Shown: piece after piece, positions 8,864 through 17,605 of the stretch
Numbering within the stretch: the first letter of the stretch is position 1
Layout of the letters: each line of letters begins with the position of its first letter
Assembly (NCBI GenBank): GCA_963760965.1
Contig: CAVXEW010000007.1
Location: 631,596-695,595, forward strand
Length of the DNA stretch: 64,000 bases
Direction: 5' to 3'
Origin: Pararhizobium_B sp963760965
Lineage (GTDB): Bacteria > Pseudomonadota > Alphaproteobacteria > Rhizobiales > Rhizobiaceae
Program-made: the position numbers and the translations under genes
The notes under the pieces: generated by a model
What the model was told of the DNA's origin: nothing
Databases searched by the model: none
What the model saw: only the letters and a program-made list of their open reading frames with translations

Positions 8864-9404
8864 TGCAGACGCCCTTCTGCATGTCGCAGCTGGCGTTGTT
8901 CTCGTCCGGCCTGACCACGATGATCTTCGCCGAGGGGCGCGCCACGCGGCCCGGCATCGCAAGGTCAAGTGAGCCGTTGACGGCGAAATAATTGCCGTTT
9001 CCGGGATCTGACACCGCTTCTATGCCGCCGGCATAGGTGCCCGCCCCCGGCAGCGTCGTCGGCAGGCCGTATCCCTGGTAGCCCTGGAAGAGATAGGTTC
9101 CGCTCACATCCGTCATGCCGGTGCCTGCTGTCGCCTGCGGCACCGGAAAAGGCACGCCAGGAACCTGCACGGCCACGGCCGCGGAAGTTCCCGGCCGCGG
9201 CGCCTCGATCAGCCTCGGCAGCGTGCGCAGGTGGCGGATGCCTGGCCGGCGCACGTGGTGCCCCTGGTGCCAGCCATGGCCGTTGCGTCCGAAGGCGCCA
9301 TGCCGCATGTAATCCCCGGCCAAGGCGGCGGGGACGAGAGACGTGATTGCCAGCCCGGCCGCGATCGCTGCCGGCAGGACGAAATTGCCGTACGTACTAC
9401 GCAT
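8850..9404 (-). CDS. secreted protein, function unknown
   Basis: This 184-residue protein begins with a clear Sec signal peptide (hydrophobic residues 9-28, cleavage near ALAGDY). A His/Arg/Gly-rich stretch (HGWHQGHHVRRPGIRHL) follows, then Gly/Tyr/Pro-rich sequence, with two cysteines near the C-terminus (CDMQKGVCIIRP) that could form a disulfide. It is probably periplasmic or envelope-associated. No family is recognised. It converges with and overlaps the diguanylate cyclase by 14 bases. Confidence 0.55.
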   Translation of the reverse strand: MRSTYGNFVLPAAIAAGLAITSLVPAALAGDYMRHGAFGRNGHGWHQGHHVRRPGIRHLRTLPRLIEAPRPGTSAAVAVQVPGVPFPVPQATAGTGMTDVSGTYLFQGYQGYGLPTTLPGAGTYAGGIEAVSDPGNGNYFAVNGSLDLAMPGRVARPSAKIIVVRPDENNASCDMQKGVCIIRP

Positions 9405-9605
9405 GTGAGCCTTCCCTGTGCGCGATCCGTCTTCGTGGACGGATTTTCGTCGTTTTCTCCACGGACTCTGGCGCGCTGCCCACGGCCTGTCACCGGTTTC
9501 CTGCGGAAACCTTTTATTAACCTTAATGGCCGCAGACGCGGAAGTCACGCGGCTGCCTCCGGCAGCGCTTGACCTCCGGCTCCCTTTGCCGGAATGATCG
9601 CCGGC

Positions 9606-10064
9606 ATGAGTGAAACCACCGCTACCGAAATCTCCCACCTGAGGCTTGGCGACGCCTTCGAGCTCGCGCCGCTGGTCGCGGCCTACGCCCAGGCCCTCAA
9701 GCGCGGCGCTCCCCGCCGGCCGGACCAGTTCTACGCCGAGCAACTGCTCCAGGACCGGGCCGCCGAACTGCTCGGAGCTCGCATCGACGGGCGGCTCGTC
9801 GGCTTCCTGGTCTTCTACGACCTTCCGGAGCCGGTCTCCGGCGCGCGCTGCGGGCAGGTCGATCACGTCTACATCGCCGACGACTTCCGCAACCTCGGCA
9901 TCGCGCGGGCTATGATCGACGTCCTCGCCGAGGAGAGCGATTCGCGCGGCTGGTCGAAGCTGGTGCTCAACGCACCCCGCCTCCCCGAGGACGGCAGGAG
10001 GCTCTACGAGAAGATTGCCGTGAAGGCGGACTGGACCAGCTGGATCATGCGGTTCAGGCCTTGA
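9606..10064 (+). CDS. GNAT-family N-acetyltransferase
   Basis: The 152-residue protein fits the GNAT fold: a central strand GFLVFYDLPEP, then VDHVYIADDFRNLGIARAMI, which stands in for the acetyl-CoA-binding R/Q-x-x-G-x-G/A loop, and a C-terminal LYEKIAVKADW. The substrate cannot be told. An ATG 12 bases upstream (9594) is an alternative start. It is the last gene before the sdh operon and is separated from it by more than 220 bases. Confidence 0.75.
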   Translation: MSETTATEISHLRLGDAFELAPLVAAYAQALKRGAPRRPDQFYAEQLLQDRAAELLGARIDGRLVGFLVFYDLPEPVSGARCGQVDHVYIADDFRNLGIARAMIDVLAEESDSRGWSKLVLNAPRLPEDGRRLYEKIAVKADWTSWIMRFRP

Positions 10065-10197
10065 GCCGGACGCCCCGCCAACAAATCCCCGTCGCGATTG
10101 CGATACTTTCCGGAGATTAAATCGATTAGCCGGCCAAGTTTCGGCCGGGCCAGCGAAATCGGCCCTCGAGATATCCGCAGTCGTCGCGCAGGAGACT

Positions 10198-10226
10198 TTG
10201 ACGCGGTGCACATATCGCACTAAAAC
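10198..10226 (+). promoter_or_regulatory. putative promoter for sdhCDAB
   Basis: TTGACG and TAAAAC are separated by 17 bases, the spacing of a sigma-70-type promoter, and lie 67 bases upstream of sdhC. This is the best match in the 228-base gap before the operon. No experimental support. Confidence 0.4.
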
Positions 10227-10292
10227 CCCCCGACAGCGGCGGTCGGCCAAACTGTCGCCGCAAAGAACAAGCGTTCGAAAATCGAGGTCCCG

Positions 10293-10685
10293 ATGGCCCA
10301 GGCAATGAAAAGTCGGCCCATATCGCCGCACATCCAGATCTACAGGCCGATCCCGACCATGGTGATGTCGATCGTCCACCGCATCACCGGCGGCGCACTC
10401 TATTTCGGCACGCTTCTGGTGGCATGGTGGCTCGTGGCGGCCGCCGCCGGGGAATCCCATTTCAATACGGCCAACGCATTCTTCGGCTCCTTCATCGGGC
10501 AGCTGATCCTCCTCGGATACACGTGGGCGCTCATCCACCACATGCTCGGCGGGATTCGCCACCTGATCTGGGACACCATCCACGGCCTGGAGAAGGAAAC
10601 GGCCAGGAAATTCGCCTGGATGACCCTCGCGGGATCCGTAACCCTGACGATCCTCGTCTGGATCGTCGGCTATGCAATCCGCTAG
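10293..10685 (+). CDS. sdhC: succinate dehydrogenase cytochrome b556 subunit
   Basis: This 130-residue integral membrane subunit has three hydrophobic segments. The N-terminal RPISPHIQIYRPIPTMVMS and the SIVHRITGG segment are the usual SdhC quinone-site region, and IHHMLGGIRHLIWD contains the predicted haem-ligand histidine. With SdhD it anchors the SdhAB catalytic part and passes electrons to ubiquinone (complex II). GAGG precedes the ATG, and sdhD follows after 12 bases. Confidence 0.96.
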   Translation: MAQAMKSRPISPHIQIYRPIPTMVMSIVHRITGGALYFGTLLVAWWLVAAAAGESHFNTANAFFGSFIGQLILLGYTWALIHHMLGGIRHLIWDTIHGLEKETARKFAWMTLAGSVTLTILVWIVGYAIR

Positions 10686-10697
10686 GGGGAAGCGACA

Positions 10698-11078
10698 ATG
10701 AGCATGCGCACACCGCTCGGCAGGGTCCGCGGATTCGGCTCCGCAAAGGAAGGCACGGAGCACTTCTGGCGCCAGCGCCTGACGGCCGTCGCCAACATTC
10801 CGCTGATCATCTTCTTCCTCCTCTTCCTCGTCGTCTACAACGGCGCGTCCTACGCCACCGTCACCTCCGCGCTTTCGAACCCCCTCGTCGCGGTCGTCAT
10901 GGGCCTGGTCGTCCTCTCCGCACTGATCCACATGCGCATCGGCATGCAGGTCATCATCGAGGACTATGTCCATGGGGACCTCGGCAAGATCGCGCTCCTG
11001 ATGCTCAATACCTTCTTCACCCTGATCGTCGGCGGCCTCTGCATCTTCGCCGTCCTCAAGCTCGGCTTCGGAGGCTGA
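10698..11078 (+). CDS. sdhD: succinate dehydrogenase hydrophobic membrane anchor subunit
   Basis: This 126-residue, three-helix membrane protein begins MSMRTPLGRVRGFGSAKEGT and contains LIHMRIGMQVIIEDYVHG, the conserved SdhD haem/quinone segment. It pairs with SdhC in complex II. It sits 12 bases after sdhC and 10 bases before sdhA, a tight operon. Confidence 0.95.
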   Translation: MSMRTPLGRVRGFGSAKEGTEHFWRQRLTAVANIPLIIFFLLFLVVYNGASYATVTSALSNPLVAVVMGLVVLSALIHMRIGMQVIIEDYVHGDLGKIALLMLNTFFTLIVGGLCIFAVLKLGFGG

Positions 11079-11088
11079 CAAGGAAACC

Positions 11089-12927
11089 ATGCCCGAAGAA
11101 AGATCTCCCTCCCGGAACGGCAAGGCCTACGAGTATGTCGACCACGCCTTCGACGTGATCGTCGTCGGCGCCGGCGGCGCCGGCCTGCGCGCGACTCTCG
11201 GCATGGCCGAGCACGGCCTCAAGACCGCCTGCCTGACCAAGGTCTTCCCGACCCGCTCGCACACCGTCGCCGCTCAGGGCGGCATCGCGGCCTCGCTGCA
11301 GAACATGACGCCGGACAGCTGGCAATGGCATCTCTATGACACCGTGAAGGGCTCCGACTGGCTCGGCGACGTCGACGCCATGCAGTACATGGTCATGGAA
11401 GCGCCGAAAGCCGTCTACGAGCTGGAGCACTACGGCGTCCCCTTCTCCCGCAACGAGGAGGGCAAGATCTACCAGAGGCCCTTCGGCGGCCACATGCAGA
11501 ACTTCGGCGAGGGGCCGGCCGTGCAGCGCACCTGCGCGGCCGCGGACCGGACCGGACACGCCATCCTCCATACGCTTTACGGCCAGTCTCTCCGGAACAA
11601 CGCCGAGTTCTTCATCGAGTTCGTCGTCATCGACCTGATCATGACCGACGGAGCCTGCACCGGCGTCGTCGCCTGGAACCTCGACGACGGAACGATCCAC
11701 CGGTTCGCCGCCAAGATGGTTGTGCTGGCGACCGGCGGCTACGGGCGCGCCTATTTCTCCTGCACCTCCGCCCACACCTGCACGGGGGACGGCGGCGGCA
11801 TGGTCGCGCGCGCGGGCCTGCCCCTCCAGGACATGGAATTCGTCCAGTTCCACCCGACCGGCATCTACGGCGCCGGCTGCCTCATCACCGAAGGCGCCCG
11901 CGGCGAGGGAGGCTATCTCGTGAACTCCGAGGGCGAGCGCTTCATGGAGCGCTATGCTCCCTCCGCCAAGGATCTCGCCTCACGCGACGTCGTCTCGCGT
12001 TGCATGACGCTGGAGATCCGAGAAGGGCGCGGCGTCGGCAGGAACAAGGACCACATCTTCCTGCATCTCGATCATCTGGACCCGGCGGTTCTCCATGAGC
12101 GCCTGCCGGGGATATCCGATTCGGCCCGGATTTTCGCCGGTGTCGACGTGACGCGTGAGCCGATCCCGGTCCTGCCCACGGTGCACTACAACATGGGCGG
12201 CATCCCGACGAACCTCTGGGGAGAGGTCATCAACCCGGCGCTCGGCGGCCCGGACGCGGTCCAGCCCGGCCTGATGGCCGTCGGAGAGGCGGGCTGCGCC
12301 TCGGTGCACGGCTCCAACCGGCTCGGATCCAATTCGCTGATCGACCTCGTGGTCTTCGGCCGCGCCGCGGCGATCCGCGCCGCCGAGGTCATCGATCGCG
12401 GCTCCGCGGTGCCGCCCGTCGACGAAGCGGCCTGCGACAGGATCATGGACCGTTTCGACCGACTTCGGCACGCGAAAGGCAGCCAGCCGACGGCAGTGCT
12501 TCGCGACAGGATGCAGCGCACCATGCAGGAGGACGCCGCCGTCTTCCGTACGCAGGAAACGTTGGAACAGGGCTGCAAGCGCATCGGCGAACTCTGGGGC
12601 GAACTCGCCGACGTCAAGGTGACGGACCGTTCCATGATCTGGAATTCCGATCTCGTCGAGACGCTCGAGCTGGAAAACCTGATGGTCAACGCGATCACGA
12701 CCGTCTGCGGCGCCGAGGCACGCAAGGAGAGCCGCGGAGCGCACGCCCGGGAGGACTACAAGGAAGGCCCCTTCGACGGGCGAGACGACGAGAACTGGCG
12801 CAAGCACACGCTCGCCTGGGTCGACGCATCGGGGAAGGTCACTCTCGACTACCGCCCGGTCCACACCGACCTGATCGCCGAGGGCATCGATCCGAAGAAG
12901 ATCGAGCCGAAGGCCCGGGTGTACTGA
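11089..12927 (+). CDS. sdhA: succinate dehydrogenase flavoprotein subunit
   Basis: The 612-residue subunit oxidises succinate to fumarate with covalently bound FAD. It has the dinucleotide-binding GAGGAG at residues 28-33 and RSHTVAAQGG, whose His58 is the FAD attachment site. The active-site region includes FVQFHPTGIYGAG and the loop around HGSNRLGSNSLIDLV. The C-terminal RSMIWNSDLVETLELENL block is complete and length is normal for the family. AAGGAAACC precedes the ATG. Confidence 0.97.
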   Translation: MPEERSPSRNGKAYEYVDHAFDVIVVGAGGAGLRATLGMAEHGLKTACLTKVFPTRSHTVAAQGGIAASLQNMTPDSWQWHLYDTVKGSDWLGDVDAMQYMVMEAPKAVYELEHYGVPFSRNEEGKIYQRPFGGHMQNFGEGPAVQRTCAAADRTGHAILHTLYGQSLRNNAEFFIEFVVIDLIMTDGACTGVVAWNLDDGTIHRFAAKMVVLATGGYGRAYFSCTSAHTCTGDGGGMVARAGLPLQDMEFVQFHPTGIYGAGCLITEGARGEGGYLVNSEGERFMERYAPSAKDLASRDVVSRCMTLEIREGRGVGRNKDHIFLHLDHLDPAVLHERLPGISDSARIFAGVDVTREPIPVLPTVHYNMGGIPTNLWGEVINPALGGPDAVQPGLMAVGEAGCASVHGSNRLGSNSLIDLVVFGRAAAIRAAEVIDRGSAVPPVDEAACDRIMDRFDRLRHAKGSQPTAVLRDRMQRTMQEDAAVFRTQETLEQGCKRIGELWGELADVKVTDRSMIWNSDLVETLELENLMVNAITTVCGAEARKESRGAHAREDYKEGPFDGRDDENWRKHTLAWVDASGKVTLDYRPVHTDLIAEGIDPKKIEPKARVY

Positions 12928-12946
12928 ATTCAGGAAAGCCGCAGAC

Positions 12947-13726
12947 ATGGTTGAACTTGCACTGCCGAAGAACTCGCAGATTTCCGAGGGCAAGGTCTGG
13001 CCCCGGCCGGACGGCGCCGGCAATCTGAAGGAGTTCCGCATCTACCGCTGGAGCCCGGACGACGAAAAGGGCCCGACCATCGACACCTACTTCGTCGACC
13101 GTGACGACTGCGGCCCGATGATCCTGGACGGCCTGCTCTGGATCAAGAACAACGTCGACCCGACGCTCACGCTGCGCCGCTCCTGCCGCGAGGGCGTCTG
13201 CGGCTCCTGCGCGATGAACATCGACGGCACCAACACCCTGGCCTGCACGAAGGGCATGGACGAGGTCGAGGGGACGATCCGGATCTACCCGCTCCCGCAC
13301 ATGCCTGTCGTCAAGGACCTCGTGCCGGACCTGACCGTGCCCTATGCCCAGTTGCGCTCGATCGAGCCATGGCTGCAGACCGAATCGCCGACACCGGCCA
13401 AGGAGTGGAAGCAGACGCATGACGACCGCGCCCGTCTCGACGGCCTCTACGAGTGCATCCTCTGCTTCTGCTGCCAGACTTCCTGCCCGAGCTACTGGTG
13501 GAACGGCGAGCGCTACCTCGGCCCGGCGGTCCTGTTGCAGGCCTATCGCTGGCTGATCGACAGCCGCGACGAGGCGACCGGCAGGCGGCTCGACGATCTC
13601 GAGGACCCCTTCCGGCTCTATCGCTGCCACACGATCATGAACTGCACGCAGGCCTGTCCGAAAGGACTGAACCCTGCCAAGGCCATCGCCGAAATCAAGA
13701 AGATGATGGTCGAGCGGCGCGTCTGA
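12947..13726 (+). CDS. sdhB: succinate dehydrogenase iron-sulfur subunit
   Basis: This 259-residue protein carries the three clusters of complex II. The plant-type 2Fe-2S motif is CREGVCGSCAMNIDG with a later Cys, the 4Fe-4S motif is CILCFCCQTSCP, and the 3Fe-4S cysteines lie in CHTIMNCTQACPKG. It relays electrons from SdhA to quinone. It starts 19 bases after sdhA and closes the operon. Confidence 0.97.
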   Translation: MVELALPKNSQISEGKVWPRPDGAGNLKEFRIYRWSPDDEKGPTIDTYFVDRDDCGPMILDGLLWIKNNVDPTLTLRRSCREGVCGSCAMNIDGTNTLACTKGMDEVEGTIRIYPLPHMPVVKDLVPDLTVPYAQLRSIEPWLQTESPTPAKEWKQTHDDRARLDGLYECILCFCCQTSCPSYWWNGERYLGPAVLLQAYRWLIDSRDEATGRRLDDLEDPFRLYRCHTIMNCTQACPKGLNPAKAIAEIKKMMVERRV

Positions 13727-13744
13727 CGCGAAAGCTCAGGCAGG

Positions 13745-13775
13745 GAAACGGTCGGCGCCCTCCGGCGCCGGTTTC
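13745..13775 (+). terminator. possible hairpin after sdhB
   Basis: GAAAC and GGCGCC repeat in inverted order around a CTCC loop, giving an interrupted stem 18 bases after the sdhB stop. There is no T-run, so intrinsic termination is uncertain. Confidence 0.35.
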
Positions 13776-13910
13776 GTTCGCAGGGCAATTTTGGCCACGA
13801 ATTCGCGCGCTGCACGCCCGTTTCGGTCGCCGGCAGCCGGCATTTCGCAAGCTCATTTTGCCCGCCGGGGCGTACCCTTTCTCCCATGTTTTCATTCGTG
13901 GGAGCGAGGA

Positions 13911-15023
13911 ATGAACACCTGGCAACAGTTCGAGGCCCTTCCTCCGGGCGATCGCCGGCGCACGGGCCTCATCGTCCGGGACTACACTGAGGAGGCCGCG
14001 CGCCATCCCGAGTTCGCCGGCCACGAGAAGGTTGTTCTCGGCCGCGATCCGCAGCGCGGTCTCACGGCCCTGATCGCCGTTCACTCGACGAAGCTCGGTC
14101 CCGCGGTCGGCGGCACGCGGGTCTGGAAGCATCCGACGTTCGAGGCGGGCCTTGCCGACGTGCTGCGGCTCTCGCACGGCATGACGCTGAAGGCGGCGAT
14201 CGCCGGGCTGCCGCACGGGGGCGGCAAGGCAATCATCCTCGCCGACGCGGCCACCGGGAAAACGAGGGACATGCTCGCCGCTTACGGCGAGATGCTGGCG
14301 ACGTTGCGCGACATCTACTTCACGGCCGAGGATGTGGGACTGTCGCTTGCGGATGCGGACTTCCTTCGCTCCATCACCCCGAACGTGCTCGGCACGACCT
14401 CCGGCGGCAGCAAGAACCCGTCGCCCATGACCGCCTACGGCGTCTATCTCGGCATCCGCGAGACGGTGCGACACCGGTTCGGGACGGACAGCCTCGAGGG
14501 CCTGCGTTTCGCCGTGCAGGGACTCGGCGCCGTCGGCTCCGAGGTGGCGCGCCGCATCTTCGAGAACGGGGGCCGGCTGACGGTCGCCGACATCGGCGCG
14601 GAGCGCCTGTCGCGCGCCCGCCAGGCCTGGGGGGCACGGATCGTCGATCCCTCCGCCATCCTGCAGGAAGACGCCGACGTACTCGTGCCTTGCGCCCTCG
14701 GCGGGATACTCGACAGGACGACCATTCCAGCACTCAAGGTCGGCGCGGTTTCCGGCGCAGCAAACAATCAACTCGCCGCCGAGGACGACGCGGAACGCCT
14801 GAGGCGCCGCGGCATCCTCTACGCACCCGACTATGTCATCAACGCTGCCGGCGTGATCAACGTGGCGGCGGAGCTGGAGCCGGGCGGCTACGACCCGACC
14901 CGGGTCCTGAGGCGGGTCGAAGCCATACCCGGCGTCCTTGGCCGCATCTTCGACCGGGCCGGATCGGAAGGAAAGTCCACCGAGGTCATCGCCGAGGAGG
15001 TCGCCCGGGAACGGCTCGGCTGA
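13911..15023 (+). CDS. Glu/Leu/Phe/Val dehydrogenase (leucine dehydrogenase type)
   Basis: The 370-residue enzyme should oxidatively deaminate a branched-chain or aromatic amino acid with NAD. The N-terminal half has VGGTRVWKHPT and the catalytic-lysine loop LPHGGGKAIIL. A Rossmann domain follows with VQGLGAVGSEVA, and the C-terminus has VSGAANNQLA and APDYVINAAGVINVA. Its length is that of leucine or valine dehydrogenases and shorter than glutamate dehydrogenase. GAGGA precedes the ATG. Confidence 0.9.
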   Translation: MNTWQQFEALPPGDRRRTGLIVRDYTEEAARHPEFAGHEKVVLGRDPQRGLTALIAVHSTKLGPAVGGTRVWKHPTFEAGLADVLRLSHGMTLKAAIAGLPHGGGKAIILADAATGKTRDMLAAYGEMLATLRDIYFTAEDVGLSLADADFLRSITPNVLGTTSGGSKNPSPMTAYGVYLGIRETVRHRFGTDSLEGLRFAVQGLGAVGSEVARRIFENGGRLTVADIGAERLSRARQAWGARIVDPSAILQEDADVLVPCALGGILDRTTIPALKVGAVSGAANNQLAAEDDAERLRRRGILYAPDYVINAAGVINVAAELEPGGYDPTRVLRRVEAIPGVLGRIFDRAGSEGKSTEVIAEEVARERLG

Positions 15024-15059
15024 CACAGGCCGAATGGCCCGGCCGGAATCGGCCGCGGG

Positions 15060-15497
15060 TCAGGCGAGCCTGGCGTCGAGCGTCACCTCGATTGCGCCGA
15101 GGGCCTTCGATACCGGGCAACTTTCCTTGGCCTCGCGGGCGATGCGGATGAATGTCTCTTCCTGGATGCCAGGCACATGTCCGGTGAGCGTGAGTTCGCT
15201 CCTGGTGATCTCGAAGCCGCCGCCGGAGGCTTCCTGCACCGTCACCACGGCCTTCGCGTCGAGTTTCTCGGCCGGTGTCCCGTTCTCGGCGAGGAAGTGC
15301 GAGAGCTGCATGGCGAAGCACCCCGCATGGGCGGCCGCAAGCAGCTCTTCCGGATTCGTGCCGCTCTTTCCGGCTTCGTCCTGGAACCTCGCCTTGAAGG
15401 AATAGGGGGAGGCCTGAAGGGCGCCGCTCTGCGTGTCGAGCGTTCCCTTCCCGTCTGCAAGCGCTCCCTGCCAGACTGCCGTCGCGTGTCTCTTCAT
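15060..15497 (-). CDS. OsmC-family peroxiredoxin
   Basis: The 145-residue protein has the two catalytic cysteines of OsmC/Ohr hydroperoxide reductases: Cys60 in AAAHAGCFAMQLSHFL and Cys127 in KESCPVSKAL. TNPEELLAAAHAGC is the typical OsmC-subfamily lead-in. It reduces organic peroxides, and family members are often induced by osmotic or oxidative stress. It converges on the leucine-dehydrogenase-type gene. Confidence 0.9.
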   Translation of the reverse strand: MKRHATAVWQGALADGKGTLDTQSGALQASPYSFKARFQDEAGKSGTNPEELLAAAHAGCFAMQLSHFLAENGTPAEKLDAKAVVTVQEASGGGFEITRSELTLTGHVPGIQEETFIRIAREAKESCPVSKALGAIEVTLDARLA

Positions 15498-15683
15498 GGC
15501 ATCGCCTTTCGTCGGTTTGGTTCGATCCCCAGTGATCTAGCGCCGCCTGTTCTGGCGTAAACCGTCGCGCATCGTTGAAGAATGGCACGAAATCGTCGCG
15601 TCCGCATCACGGCCTCGTGTCGCGGAGTGATTTGAAAAGCCGGTCCCCGCCGGTAGGGTCGCGGTGAAAGAGTGGAGGCAAAC

Positions 15684-16286
15684 ATGATCCGGCACATCGT
15701 CGCACTGGCGCTTGCAATCTGCATCGTCGCATCGGCCCGGGCGCCCGCGCTGGCCGCATCCGGCACGGCGATCTTCGCCGGCGGCTGCTTCTGGTGCGTC
15801 GAGTCGGACTTCGATCACGTTCCCGGCGTCACCTCGACGACCTCGGGCTATATCGGCGGCACGATCCAAAATCCGACCTACGAGCACCACCCGGGCTTCC
15901 GTGAAGCGGTGAAGATCACCTTCGACCCGTCGAGGACGGACTACCGAAAGCTGCTCACCGCGTACTGGCACTCGGTCGACCCGACCGACCCCGGCGGCCA
16001 GTTCTGCGATCGCGGCCACAGCTACACCACGGCGATCTACGCGACCGACAAGCAACAGCTGAAGGAGGCCGAGGCGTCGAAGAAGAAGGTCCAGCAGGAG
16101 CTCGGCAAACCGATCGCTACGGAGATCGCCATGGCACCGACGTTCTGGCCGGCGGAGGAATATCACCAGAACTTCTACCGCAAGAACCCGCAGCACTATG
16201 CATATTATCGCCAGGGTTGCGGCCGGGACCGCCAGGTCAAGGCGCTCTGGGGCGCCAGGGCGGACGAAGGCATCACGCCCCACTGA
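15684..16286 (+). CDS. msrA: peptide-methionine (S)-S-oxide reductase, exported form
   Basis: This 200-residue MsrA has the catalytic GGCFWCVE (Cys35, Cys38) followed by the family segments GVTSTTSGYIGG, NPTYE and EEYHQNFYRKNP. It reduces methionine S-sulfoxide in proteins. Unlike the cytosolic enzyme it begins with a hydrophobic stretch (residues 5-25, AAS junction) that looks like a Sec signal, so it probably acts in the periplasm. GGAGG lies just before ATG 15684. OsmC is its divergent neighbour, giving a small oxidative-damage group. Confidence 0.92.
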   Translation: MIRHIVALALAICIVASARAPALAASGTAIFAGGCFWCVESDFDHVPGVTSTTSGYIGGTIQNPTYEHHPGFREAVKITFDPSRTDYRKLLTAYWHSVDPTDPGGQFCDRGHSYTTAIYATDKQQLKEAEASKKKVQQELGKPIATEIAMAPTFWPAEEYHQNFYRKNPQHYAYYRQGCGRDRQVKALWGARADEGITPH

Positions 16287-16405
16287 CACGGAATTGGGCG
16301 CGGTTTCCGCCGTCCGCGAACCTCCTCCCTCTGGACAAGCCGTTGCCATTGCGGTCAAACCGTTTGCGGACGACGATTTGAATGCAGCACTGGAAGGTCG
16401 GCGCA

Positions 16406-16846
16406 ATGGCTACGAAGCGGCAGAATGATCCCTGGATGACCCCGACGGAGTTCGCACGCACGCTCCCGCGCGGCATCGGGCTCAACCTGATCGTACGCGA
16501 CATCGCGGCCGAAGTGGCATTTTGCCGCGACGTGCTCGGCGCCATGATCATCCATGGCGACGAGGACTTCGCCGCGGTCGAGCTCTGCGGCTCCGTGTTC
16601 ATGCTGCATGCCGACCACGCATACGAGGATCATCCGATGACCGGCACCATCGCAGGCACGGCCTCGCGGGGTGCCGGCCTCGAGATCCGCGTCATGGGCC
16701 TCGATCCGGATCGCGTCGAGGCCCGGGCGAAAGAGCGGGACGCAGTCGTGCTTTCCGGCACGGTCGACAAGCCGCACGGGCTTCGCGAGTGCCACGTCGC
16801 GGATCCCGAGGGTTTCGTCTGGGTTCCCGGAGTGGCGGCGGGCTGA
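16406..16846 (+). CDS. VOC (glyoxalase/bleomycin-resistance) superfamily protein
   Basis: This 146-residue protein has the paired beta-alpha-beta-beta-beta pattern of VOC proteins. GIGLNLIVRDIAAEVAFCRD starts the fold, and a later HVADPEGFVWVPG matches the usual D-P-x-G-x-x-W/F ending. The substrate is unknown and could be a dioxygenase or lyase substrate or a bound antibiotic. GGAAGG lies upstream of ATG 16406. Confidence 0.75.
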   Translation: MATKRQNDPWMTPTEFARTLPRGIGLNLIVRDIAAEVAFCRDVLGAMIIHGDEDFAAVELCGSVFMLHADHAYEDHPMTGTIAGTASRGAGLEIRVMGLDPDRVEARAKERDAVVLSGTVDKPHGLRECHVADPEGFVWVPGVAAG

Positions 16847-17001
16847 GCCGGCCGCCATTCGTGCAAATGGGCAACGCAAATGCGCAAAACCCGCGAGACA
16901 CGCATCGAAACCTTGAAATTCCTGCAAATTTGGCGTTAACGCCATTCTGGTCTCGGGAAAGAGAACCTTCGGGAAGGCAACCCCGTGGAAGGAGTAGCAT
17001 A

Positions 17002-17550
17002 ATGCGCATCTCACAAGCCGGTCTCATCCTCGCCGTCGGCCTGGCCCTAACCGGCTGCCAGAGATTGAACTACGGAAGCCGCTCCGAGGGTCCCTCCCAG
17101 CCCGCGCCGCTGTCGCCGGCGCCGGTAGGCGGGGTCCAGCAGTCGCAATTGCCGCCCCCCGGCGCGTCCGGCAACGGCAACGATGCCTCGCAGTTCCCCG
17201 CCGCTCCCGGCGCTGGAGCCGACGCGGGCGGCGGAAAGAAGATGGCGAGCCTCGGCAATGCCAACGCCCCGGAAATCAAGCCGGAATCCATGATCGGCCG
17301 ATGGACGGTATCCACCTCCGGATCGGGCTGCGACCTGTTCCTGTCGATGACCAAGTGGACCGGAGGCTACCGCGCCGCGACGCGCAACTGCTCCGGTACG
17401 GCGGCCAACGTTTCCGCCTGGGACGTGAAGGGCAACCAGCTCGTCCTTTCCGACAACGTCGGCAACCAGATCGCCTCCCTGCAGCAGGCGGGCAACCAGA
17501 ACTACCGCGGTGCAACGGCGTCCGGGCAGGCGATCACGCTCGGCCGCTGA
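17002..17550 (+). CDS. Omp19-like outer-membrane lipoprotein (AprI/Inh protease-inhibitor domain)
   Basis: The 182-residue precursor has a lipoprotein signal ending in LALTGC (Cys19), a Pro/Ala/Gly/Gln-rich linker to about residue 95, and a C-terminal beta-rich domain. That domain has IGRWTVSTSGSGCDLFLSMT, two cysteines and a closing ASGQAITLGR. The layout and ending match Brucella Omp19, whose AprI/Inh fold inhibits proteases. It is probably anchored in the outer membrane and faces the periplasm or surface. Start: ATG 17002 after GGAGTAGCATA. Confidence 0.8.
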   Translation: MRISQAGLILAVGLALTGCQRLNYGSRSEGPSQPAPLSPAPVGGVQQSQLPPPGASGNGNDASQFPAAPGAGADAGGGKKMASLGNANAPEIKPESMIGRWTVSTSGSGCDLFLSMTKWTGGYRAATRNCSGTAANVSAWDVKGNQLVLSDNVGNQIASLQQAGNQNYRGATASGQAITLGR

Positions 17551-17605
17551 AATCCGCCGGGCGGCGCTCGCCGCCCGTCTTCCCCGCTCGCTGGTCCACG
17601 AACCG

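Noticed and set aside
9405..11123. Long minus-strand extension upstream of the secreted protein gene, opposite the GNAT gene and sdhCD
   Set aside because: The signal peptide fixes the real start at 9404; the rest is antisense to real genes.
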